DNA of 64,000 nucleotides from Parietaria judaica (taxonomy: Eukaryota > Streptophyta > Magnoliopsida > Rosales > Urticaceae), in the NCBI GenBank assembly GCA_954871525.1, contig OX940871.1:19405086-19469085 (forward strand), read 5' to 3'. This document shows, piece by piece, positions 34,006 through 43,612 of this stretch (positions are counted from its first letter, which is position 1; the number at the start of each line of letters is the position of its first letter). The notes beneath the pieces were generated by a model. The model ran no database searches. It was not told the origin of the DNA and worked only from the letters and a program-made list of their open reading frames with translations. The position numbers and the translations under genes were made by a program.

Positions 34006-37000
34006 GTGTACCAACACCATGCCCACACCTCCCAAGCAGAACCAGTTACAGACGATGTTGACGTCCCTTCTCCCGGTGCTGACGAAAGCACCCCCCTTCC
34101 CGCAGCAGCAACATTTGATGCCAGCGCAAGTAAAAGGCTACGGTACTCATGTTGGAAATCGCGTCTCGGATTCCGTGTAATTATCACAATTTATACCTCC
34201 GAACCGTCCGGGTAACATTTAAAAAATTATTTTAAAGCGGAAAAACTTGTTATCCGTACAACGGTCCGAATATCGGATAATAACCATATCCCAAGATCTG
34301 ATAAATATTATGCAATTAAATATTCATAACTCATTATTAATAAACTAGTCATAATAGGAAATAAATAGAAAGAAGTAAATGTTTGCATTTATTAACCCAA
34401 TGCATAAGGCCGTACCTCGTTCGACGATTTCCGGCTGCGCGCTCTGAATCGGGCAGGGCTCCGCCGATGCTGAGGGAATCTCCCGTGATCTTCCGGGATA
34501 TTCTCCTGGAATCCTCATACCGAAGCGTGGGCTTCGCCGGCAGGACTCCGTCGCAAAATCTTAACTGATGGTTCTTTTTAAGCTTCCGGAGAAATAGTCT
34601 CCTAAGCCGAACCAGAAGAAAGAGATCAGAGAGAAAATTCGCATACCCTGAGGAAGAGGGAGAGTTCGAATTTTTCTCTGGGGAAAGGTGTGAAAAATGT
34701 GTAGAATGAGCCTCCTATTTATAGGCTCAAAACTGTAACCGAATTGGAGATATTCCCTCCCTAAATTCGAATTCTATTAATTAAATATAATTAATTATCT
34801 TAATCCAATGGTCCAGATTTAATCTCATCTAAATCCAATGGATATAATTAATTAGGGATTTAATTAAATAAGAAAGATTTAGATAAATCAAAAATCCAAT
34901 CTTATCTTCTTATCATCATAAAATTCGAATTACAATATATATATAAAAAATTTGAATCATTATTATCTAGATCCAACGGTTGAGATGATTCTTAAAACTG
35001 ATCTAATGGATCAAATTAGTTTAGGATAAAAAGATTTATTAAAAACATTTTTCGAATTTATCCATAAACATAATTCGAATATATATAGATATATATATAT
35101 ATATATAATTAATCAATTTTCAATCCGACGGTAAAGATTAAATCTTAGACCGATCCAACGGATATAATTAATTAATCAAATTCGAAAAATAGAACTTGGT
35201 CACCAAGTTATTAATTTTGAATTTATCAATATCCTAATCCAACGGTTGATACTAAATCATAACCGATCCAATGGATAATATTGATTTTAGGGATTCGCCA
35301 AAATACCAAAACATTTGGTACTTATGCCGCAAATATAGAAATACCAAATCATGCCATTCGAATTTAAATAGGGTTTCATCGAACAAACCCAATTCGAATT
35401 TACACATATTAATATATATAAATATATTTTCATTTATTAATATAAATCTATTAATTATTAATTAATTATTAATAAGATATTAATAATTAAATCCAAATAA
35501 TTAAATTATATTAATAAATCCTGATCTCAATATCACACATAAAAATGTTATGGTGCCATACCATCATTTAAATTCGTGACATGTGATTTAATTTCAAAGT
35601 TTATCGAACCGATCACAAACTTAGAAAATCCATAAATCACTAACCGTAAGTCGAAATGACTTGGTTCAAAAAGCAAAGCTGCTTAGAATTTAATTCCAAC
35701 AACATGGTGCTGATATAAAATCTAAATTCTAACTTTCCTTTGTCAGTTAATTTCGTGTACCAAAATATGATACTTTTGCCACGCCAACGATAAAACTATC
35801 TGATGTCTGCCACAGACCTTTCAGTTTTATAAGTCAAGCCAAATGATTAAACATTATCCAGAATGTATTTTAATCACGTACGTATCATCCGTTACGGAGC
35901 TATCCTGGGGACCATGGACCCGTATCACTTAAGCTCCAACAAACTGCTAGTTGTTCGTCAAACCTCGAAGTGATTCCACTATAGACCCGAGGCTGCACTC
36001 ATTAGTGATACGGTATATATTATTCCCTTTATAATAACAGGGTGTCCATTGATACAATCAAATTCGGGTTATTGATCTTTCACTTGATGATTCATAAATG
36101 AGCAGGCGGTTTTTACCGTTATGCCCCTCATTGTATTTTCATCCTTGACTCAGTCAGTAATATCATGAGTAACCCACTTATGGTTTCGATTCATAAGTTG
36201 CGCATGGGTATCTCTCATTTCTCACCACCGACAATCAAGGGAATCATCATCACTCTGAAGAGAGATGTGTGATGCTCATGTCTATGACCAAGCTACCCTT
36301 ACTGCTGACTTTCATGTTTCCAAAATAATAGTGTTGGGAACAACGGTAATATTTCGTATTCTTTAACGGTTAAATCAAAGAACAATCAAGTCAGCAGCTT
36401 GGACTCAAGATCACTCAGGACTTAGATCGAATATCCATTTGATCATCTACTAGTGACTCAACTCCAAGTTATCAGTGACGGTCTTATATGATAACTTTCG
36501 GAGTTTAAGTCAGATCCAGTCCAGTATGAAGACACTTCATACTTAATGCACTTCTAGTGAGTGTGACACACACAAAATCCAAAATAGGATTATCACTTAG
36601 TCACATTAATGACCTTATACGATTAATGGGCTCCCACCCAGTTGATCAGGTCACGGACATTTTAAGTTCATTTATTATGATTATTAATTCTTCCTCACAT
36701 TGACTCTGTTGTGATAATAATAACATAATTGCATCCTTCATGAACTAAGGAATCAAACATTCTATTTTACTCTACCAGAAACTATAATAAGATTATCATA
36801 ATAAGCATCATCTTTATTCAACGACTTGTCATAATCTTTTACAAATGGATAAAATATCTTGTTTAAGGACACATATGTCCAACACTCATCGATGACGTCA
36901 GATGCAATCGCTGTCTCAGTGGAAAAAGTAGAGCATGGGGTTATGGCCTTGTTGAAGCCTGAGCTAGCTGACGAGGTTGATTCAGTCAAGGAAATCGTTG

Positions 37001-37104
37001 AAGCTCCACAAGTTTCCAACCCTCTGGTGCCCGTTAATCCCCTTCCAGTTCATTCTCCTGCCAACGAGTACAGCCTAAGATTGTTTCTTGCAAGAACTAT
37101 ATAG
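34006..37104 (+). pseudogene. TE-encoded reading frame split by a solo LTR
   Basis: A proline-rich frame (34006-34149) ends at a codon boundary exactly where the solo LTR starts. The frame resumes in the same phase at 36889, after the target duplication, and runs to a stop at 37102-37104. Before the insertion it was one frame of roughly 120 residues, perhaps longer upstream. I do not recognise the protein. It is part of the decayed coding content of the Mutator-like element. Confidence 0.5.
34150..36884 (-). mobile_element. Solo LTR, second copy of the 9459 family
   Basis: It begins TGTTGGAAATCG and ends TATGTCCAACA, and matches 9459-11978 along its length: for example the GCGGAAA and ATATCGG blocks near the start, GGCAGGGCTCCGCCG, and the final TTCAACGACTTGTCATAATC. 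A 4-bp direct repeat CTCA flanks it (34146-34149 and 36885-36888), and a fifth base fits if one terminal A is shared. At 2735 bp it is about 215 bp longer than the other copy. It splits a reading frame in phase. Confidence 0.85.
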
Positions 37105-37640
37105 GGCGCCATGGCAGCCGTGCAATTCAAAAATGAATCGGTGTCGTACGATCGTACAAACTACCCCACCAATATGAACCGACTCGTTGGACCTTCGATG
37201 ATGCTGTTTTTGTACTTAGCTATAGGCTCTGGGTTTGGAACTTGTTGCCCGGTTCACTCGATAAGTTCCATGGAAGTATCAATATGTACAACCGAGAATG
37301 GCCGTATCAAATGCTCACACCGTCCAAGCCCTTGGAAAGTGACGTGAGTTTTTATACAACATAATTAAATGGATTACGAATCCCATAAACCATTAAATTT
37401 GACGTACTTTGATTTCATGCAGCATATCAACGAAGTCGTCGTTGTCCTACGCAAACGAATGAGGCTTTACGGGTCCATATATTTCAAGACCGTCGTAATT
37501 ATGTACACCAGATTTCACAATGTCTTCAAACGCGCTTCCGGTAACAAGGACCACAAATTGAAAGATAATGTATACAAATTATGCAGGGTTTTCTTGATCA
37601 CGACAGGGGTCAATGGGCGGGGAAGTCAAAGATTCTGATC
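37105..37640 (+). pseudogene. Decayed TE protein remnant, possibly of a Ulp1-protease-type element
   Basis: Overlapping frames spell TFDDAVFVLSYRLWVWNLLP, GSINMYNREWPYQMLTPSKP and, after a GT-like break, HINEVVVVLRKRMRLYGSIY. These have the character of proteins found beside Ulp1-like cysteine protease domains in plant Mutator-like elements, but I cannot point to a catalytic His-Asp-Cys set. Frame changes and stops show it is not functional. Assignment is tentative. Confidence 0.3.
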
Positions 37641-39120
37641 CTGGTAGTGGTGAGTGAGAGGTAGCCCAAACATTGGATCTTGTTATTGGTGCGTTTCTTC
37701 AAAAGGAAAATCTCTGTTTATGTTTCGTTACAAAGGGTGTTCTTAGACAACGAGAACGCTGAAGATATAGGCGCGTAGGACATGCTTATCGAGGGTGTGC
37801 AAGAAACTGATGATTGAAATGGAGCCAAAGTTAGAGAACGTCAAATGCGGGAAATTAGTGTTGCATAGACGATGCTCGGTTCCAAAATCAACAATCGGAT
37901 GAGGATGTTATAATATCTACTATAATCATATTCGCTTGCAAATTTTACTGATTGTTTTTTTTTTTACAATTCTTTGCATGGTGAACGACAATGGTGTGTT
38001 AAGAGTGACCTCAGTTTGATTTTGGCAATAATAAATAATCGAGGTCGATGTTAATATAATATCCTTGCCCAATGATGGTCGCCTTTAATTTAACCGAGGT
38101 CGACGATAATACTTCATTCCTGACCCAGAAGCAATTAAATTCGAAGCTGATGATCATAACACTGAAATCTTATATGATAACCTCAGACTCTTGGTCAGTG
38201 ACTCCGAGTTTTGAGAAAATAACCCCGGGTCGGGAACGTTAAAAAAAAACTTTCAATAGTTGTCTTTAACGTCGACCCCATATTTTAGCAGCCCGAGAAT
38301 AAAAGAGATTTGGTACCTAGTATAAGAAATCTATGAAGATATACCAAAGAAATTAAGTTAGGGTTTCCAAGGCTCACCATGGAAGTTAGCTATTTTGTTG
38401 TTGTTGTTTGAAACGTCGTCGATGACGAGATGAGGGTTGGTGAAAGCGGAGGACCACCATGGTCCCACCGTAAAAAGATGGAAGTGGTAAAAACAAAGAA
38501 CGAAATCTTTGAATTGGTCCCCCATAATGAGAGAAAAAGAGTGGGAGGAAAGGAACTTCTGAAGTTCTTGACAGAAAATCGGAATATGAAAGCGGTCCTA
38601 ATGAGAAAGACTTCTTGCTTTTTATTGAAGTCTCATGAGCAGAATGGGAAGAAAATAGTGAACATTACTAGTTTTTGAATTTTCAAAAAATTCACCCTAG
38701 AACATCACGAAATAATGAATTTCCCCTTTTCTAAATTCACGGTAAATTCATAAAATAAACATTTCGATGGTTTTCTATTTTTAATTCTTAAACATTAGAT
38801 GATATAAAAATAAATGACAATGACAAAAAAATTATTTGTATTTTAGCATGTATAAAACTAAAAGGCTATGATTAAAATGAATTGAAAATTGTAATTTAAA
38901 AAAAAAAACAGTAAATTTATTTTTAATGTCATTAAATTTTTTTTTCCTTTTGGTCCTAATCATAAATCATGGATCTAACACTGAATCTTACTTAAAAACA
39001 GAGGTGTCAAGTGGGCCGCTGGCCCACCCCGGCCCACAAGTTCTTAAGCCCACGTATTTAATGGGGCGAGCTTAACCCGCCCAAGTCTGCCCTGTTCAAT
39101 GTGTGAGGTGGGGCATCGCA

Positions 39121-39996
39121 TGTAGCGCCCCGGCTACTCAATCGAATCGACGACTGTCCCCACAGGCTAACACGAGTCTTTTCAGTGTGTTTTGTCCTCA
39201 CTTGCACGCTCCTGAGAAACTTCTCAGGAGGTCACCCATCCCAGGATTGCTCCGAAGCCAAGCACGATTAACATTGGAGTTCATATGAACGAGCCACTGA
39301 AAAAAAAAAAAAAAAGACGTGTCTTCTTTTCGGTAGCTCATTTATAGACACTCCAAAGTTAAGCTTGGTTGCATCTTCTTTTCGCTAGCTCCTTGATAGG
39401 AACTCCGAAGTTAAGCGTGCTTGGCTTGGAATAGTCTTGGGATGGGTGACCTCTTGAGAAATTTTTTGGGAAGCGTGCGAGTGCGGACAAAACACGCTGA
39501 AAAGACTCGTGTTGGCCTGTGGGAACAGTCGTCGATTCGACAAAGCAGCCGGGGCTTTATTGATGGTATCAGAGCTGAGCCCAGCCAAAAGTGTGGCGAC
39601 GAGGACGTCGAGGCCCCATTAGTTGGGGTGATACAGTAACCAATCACGTGAGCTGAGAGGGCAAGAGCGGATAAGCTATGAAGTCCCGCATCTTTAGGGC
39701 AAGGGAATGTGCTGATGGGACGTTCCAGAGACTATGCAGGTATGGGATTGCACGGTTATCGGAGATCATACATGTATGGGACTATATGGTTGAAGAGACT
39801 TGAAAGAATTGAATGGTACCACTTAACAAGATGCATTTTCTTTTCGGTTAACTCGTTCATAAGTACTCCAAATTTAAGCGTGCTTTTCTTAAAGTAGTCC
39901 TGAAGATTGGTGAACTCCTTGGAAATGTCTCGAGAAGCATGCGAGTGAGAAAAAAAAGGGCGAAAAGACTCGTGATTAAGCAGTCGGGGCGTTACA
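39121..39996 (+). mobile_element. Cassandra-type TRIM retrotransposon, rearranged
   Basis: Cassandra elements are short non-coding retrotransposons whose LTRs carry 5S-rRNA-derived sequence. Here a 5S-like segment lies at 39401-39455, followed by ACGAGTC... and GCCGGGGC, then a primer-binding site TGGTATCAGAGC at 39564-39575, a short non-coding interior and a degenerate downstream LTR ending CGGGGCGTTACA at 39996. An additional LTR piece in opposite orientation opens the block at 39121 (TGTAGCGCCCCGGC, the reverse of the LTR end). The flanking 5-mers TCGCA (39116-39120) and GCGCA (39997-40001) match at 4 of 5, suggesting the flipped piece was part of the element when it inserted or was converted later. 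A 16-base poly-A sits at the junction near 39300. Confidence 0.7.
39401..39455 (+). other. 5S-rRNA-like segment in the TRIM LTR
   Basis: AACTCCGAAGTTAAGCGTGC, then TTGG, then GGGATGGGTGACCTC reproduce the A-box and C-box of the plant 5S rRNA internal promoter. The surrounding sequence is not 5S, so this is not a 5S gene. Related segments lie at 39230-39281 (reverse) and 39861-39918 (decayed). Confidence 0.8.
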
Positions 39997-40857
39997 GCGC
40001 AGGATTTGGAAGAGCCATTAAGGCCCACCTTGGCCCATTAATCCGAACCCACAATGTTACGGAGAGGGCTTGTACGAGTTCAATTTTGTGGGCTTTTTAG
40101 GGTCGAATTTAGTGGGCTTTTTACAAACCAAAACAGGTTAGATATTTACGGGTTATTATGCAATTATCATTTACATTTTTAAGTGGATCATATAAATAAA
40201 ATTCAATGCAAATTAAAATTAATACATATAGAAGATAATGAATAAATTAACGAACAATAATACCTTTGATTCTTTTGTTTTTGCTCGATATTCGAATACT
40301 TATTCTGAAAGTTGAGTAATGTAATGCAAATAAAATTCAATCACATGTATTATGAAACAAAAATCAAAATCAGAGAATGTTCAAATCAAGTAGCGAATTT
40401 TAGAAATTGATGAATGAATTTAAAATTGTTTAAATGAAAAATTAAAGAGCTATATAAAATATACACAACAAAAAAGTAATAAATTATGTAATATAACGAT
40501 AATTTTTAAATTCTATAACAATAAAATATTTAGAATTAATTTTTATATATTTTTATTAGTATTAATAATACAACTTTATAGTTGTTTATATAAATATATG
40601 ATTTATGTGAAATTTTAAATGGGGCGGGCCTAGGAAAAGATAACCCTACCTGACCCTTTTGATAGGGTGGGCCTAGTCTGACCCACAAAAAACAGGGCAA
40701 GACGGGACATACCCACTTCTTTTACGAGTTGGGGTGGGTGGGCCTGGGCTTGGGCCTGTCCGGCCCAATTAATACCTCTATCTAACAAAACGACACTTAA
40801 ATAGACAGAAGGACAATAAGAGAGAAAACGACAATGAGATAGCACTCGTACCCCTCG

Positions 40858-40863
40858 CACGTG
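40858..40863 (+). promoter_or_regulatory. G-box upstream of the UPF0114 gene
   Basis: CACGTG lies about 130 bp before the ATG at 40994. G-boxes bind bZIP/bHLH factors and are frequent in light-regulated genes for plastid proteins. One hexamer is weak evidence. Confidence 0.35.
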
Positions 40864-40993
40864 TGGGATATTTTGTGCGAAATACCGGTATTACCCGCCG
40901 TTTGAGTGGCAAGGCAACACCCAACCCCATAAAAGATTCCCCCAAAAATAAATTAAAAATAATAATTAAAAAAGAAAAAAACGAATCTCGGCG

Positions 40994-42704
40994 ATGGCGG
41001 TTTTGGCTTCAGCTTCGTCCGTACACTTCTCCATGGCCGTACCAGTCCGAGCTCGATTCCCCAGGAGCACCGCCATTAGAGCTTCTCTCAGCCCTTCCTC
41101 CGCTTCCCCTGACTCCAAACCAGCTCCGACTCCTCCGATTTCCACGGAAGCCATCAACTCGCCCTCGTCAAGACCCGACCCGAGCTTCAACTACGCCTTC
41201 GCGAGCTCCCATGGCAACCCGGTCCTTCGTCTCGTTAGGTCAACCGAGTCAACTATCGAGAGGGTAAATCCGATTCCAGTGTCCTCCATTTCTGTTCAGC
41301 TACTGAATTGCACTGAGCTAGGGTTTCTGGGAAAGATTTTGAAGATAATCGAGATCGAATGCTTTAGACTCTAGATAAGTGTTTGAATGATTGTGATCGA
41401 GAGAAAATTGCATTGATGAAGCTTGAAACTTCTGTTATCCGAATTGTGGAACAACGTCGAATTTCTCGACCTTTCTGCAACCGCTATGTGTTTATGAACT
41501 TTCCGTTGAAGTGTTAATCCGTTGTTTCGCAGATGATATTTGATTTCCGATTTCTTGCGCTATTTGCCGTCGGAGGCTCCTTGGCCGGTTCTCTCTTGTG
41601 CTTTCTCAACGTGAGTTTTCCTCGTACCAAACAGCTCTTAAATCCCAACCGGTACATTATTCGTGCTTATAATTACGTATACATGTATGACTGTTTGGAA
41701 GAGCCTTGGCATTTGCAGGGTTGCACGTATATTATCGATGCTTACAGAATCTACTGGAGTAGCTGCGTTAAGGGGGTTCACACGGGACAGATGGTTCTGC
41801 GGCTAGTCGAAGCTATTGGTAAGCTTCGGCTGTGATTTTTCTCATCATAAACTTCATTTTTACCTTGAATATTTGATGTGAAATAGTGATCGGATACAGA
41901 TGTGTATCTTGCCGGGACGGTGATGTTAATCTTTGGGATGGGATTGTACGGATTGTTCATCAGCAATGTTCCTCCTGATGTTCCGTCGAATGTCGATAGA
42001 GCTCTCAAGGGTTCTTCTCTGTTCGGAATGTTTGCGCTCAAGGTTAAGAACGACTATACTATACTATAACTTTGATTATACAATATAACTAGGGTTAAAA
42101 TGTTCTTACATAAAAAAATCGAAAAAAATCAAATAAAAAAGTGTACTTTTTCTGAATAAAAACATACCAAGTCCCTTTTAGTAACCAATACTGGTTTTGG
42201 TTTTTCACGAATCAACGAATCCCAGATGTAAAATGTTAATACAACTTTTTTGGGGTTTCCATGTTGATTTGTAATTTGGTATCAAGTAAACACCGGTTTT
42301 AAAAACATATCTGAATATACCGGCTATTACAAAAATAATTGGTTTTGGTTTTGCTTTCTCAAACACCAAATATTTCGCTGAAGTGAAAATGGTTTTACTT
42401 CATGATCGTCGATCAAGTGTTCAGCTCTTTCTATTCATGTTTATCGATTCACTTAATCACGCGAAAGGGGAAATTGCTTGTGTTGCAGGAGCGGCCGAAG
42501 TGGATGAAGATCAGCTCACTGGACGAGCTGAAAACAAAGGTGGGACACGTCATCGTGATGATTCTTCTGGTGAAGATGTTCGAGCGGAGCAAGATGGTGA
42601 CTATCGCCACGGGCTTGGATCTTCTCAGCTATTCCGTCTGTATCTTCTTGTCCTCTGCTTCCTTGTACATTCTTCATAACCTTCACAAGTCAGACACTGA
42701 CTAA
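40994..42704 (+). CDS. UPF0114-family plastid membrane protein
   Basis: Five exons, 40994-41263, 41533-41610, 41719-41818, 41900-42042 and 42489-42704, join in phase with GT-AG borders to 268 residues. Residues 1-90 are rich in Ser, Ala, Pro and Arg (MAVLASASSVHFSMAVPVRA...), like a plastid transit peptide. The rest matches the UPF0114 (YqhA-type) family as I recall it: a membrane segment FLALFAVGGSLAGSLLCFL (about 96-114), a conserved region with YIIDAYRIYWSSC, a second segment TVMLIFGMGLYGLFIS, RPKWMKISSLDELKTKVG, then two more hydrophobic stretches before the C terminus. About four membrane spans are expected, probably in the plastid envelope or thylakoid. The biochemical role is unknown. 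Intron 4 (42043-42488) contains repeat-like ACCGGTTTT sequence. The gene is intact and convergent with the sigma-factor gene. Confidence 0.88.
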
Positions 42705-43612
42705 GAACAATCATATATAGTTGTATAATATAGCAAAAATGTATTTATGTAGTTTACTTTTAAGTTTAACTATATATTTTCTCCTCTGTATTATTGCTGA
42801 AAATATTTATGTGTAAGAATCACTAAGAAGGGGTGTAAAATATAGAAATAAATATGGTTGTCTTTGATCTATATTTTGTATATACTTGTATTAAAAATCG
42901 TTTGTCAGTGTGTATGAATAGTGATGTTTATAAAAATCGAACACAAATTACAACAGAAGTAAAAGGAAATCAAACAAAAATATTTTACATAAAAAAATTC
43001 ATTTGGGAAGAAAACACGAGCAGGTGAGAAGAAACCCGCTATAATAAATAAATAAATAAACCGGAGCTATGATAAAAATAAAAATAAAAATAAAATGTCG
43101 TAGCGCGACGCTAAAAGATCAGATCTGAACAACGAATTCCGATCACAAAGTCTAACAGCAATTTTTCACACTTAGCAAAATGCAGATCTGAGAAGAAGCA
43201 GCAGGACCAATGGCTACACACTTTGGCATTAAATCAGAAACGACATGAACAGGAAAATATTCATAAATCGCGATATAAAAAACGAGAACGGTAATAAAAA
43301 AACGACTTAACATATTATGATGGCCAACCAATCAGAGTATTCCACGTGTCATTCTTCGAATTGCATCTTTTTTGATACTTCTTTCTATTCTTATTATGTT
43401 TCTTATCAAAGTCGTTAAATCTACAGATCCAGAATCAGAGATGATGTCTCGAACTAATAAATATATAATTCACAAATCTGAAAAATGAGACTTGTGAGAG
43501 TGTATTTATACAATTTTATAAGATTAGTACATTGTTGAAACAATTAAGTAAGAATTAAATAAAACTTGTTACAGCCTTTATCTTCTTCCAATTTTTTTGT
43601 ATTAACTTATGT
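42705..43612. other. Intergenic DNA between convergent genes, no gene seen
   Basis: 3' flanks of the UPF0114 gene and of the sigma-factor gene, AT-rich with short AAATA/AAAT repeats near 43045-43095. A CCACGTGTC word is at about 43342, but it lies downstream of both genes. Nothing else is visible. Confidence 0.5.

Larger units (their letters stand above)
29482..38726. mobile_element. Mutator-like element with long terminal inverted repeats, nested insertions
   Basis: The left end and the reverse complement of the right end both read GGGGAAATTCATTAT, then a 3-base difference, then GTGATGTTCTAGGGTGAA: 33 of 36 identical. After a short unequal stretch, similarity resumes at AGTAATGTTCA and extends through the CTTCTCATT/CTTCCCATT block, so each inverted repeat is roughly 75-105 bp. 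Such long repeats suggest a Mutator-like element. The flanking 9-mers GTTTTTGAA and TTTTCTAAA match at 6 of 9 positions, so a target duplication is only weakly supported. Subterminal zones (29990-30390 and 38030-38270) share GAAGTCGGTGAT/GAGGTCGACGATAAT words. The interior has decayed reading frames, an LTR block from 31417 and a solo LTR at 34150-36884. No intact transposase is visible. Confidence 0.6.
39000..40779. mobile_element. hAT-like element with GGGCCG-rich ends
   Basis: The left end is AGAGGTGTCAAGTGGGCCG. The reverse complement of the right end is AGAGGTATTAATTGGGCCG, 16 of 19 positions alike. Both subterminal zones are rich in GGCCCA words. No transposase frame is visible. The 8-mers outside the ends do not form a clear duplication. 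The interior is occupied by a Cassandra-type TRIM. Confidence 0.55.

Noticed and set aside
38430..38678. 82-residue basic frame near the right end of the Mutator-like element
   Set aside because: It runs into the terminal inverted repeat and has no recognisable domain.
39230..39918. Functional 5S rRNA genes
   Set aside because: Only the internal promoter part resembles 5S. The rest is LTR sequence with a primer-binding site, as in Cassandra TRIMs.
40966..41267. Other-frame ORFs over exon 1 of the UPF0114 gene
   Set aside because: They are shadows of the transit-peptide exon; only the 40994 frame splices on to the conserved domain.
43342..43350. CCACGTGTC as a promoter G-box
   Set aside because: It lies downstream of both neighbouring genes, so a promoter role has no support.
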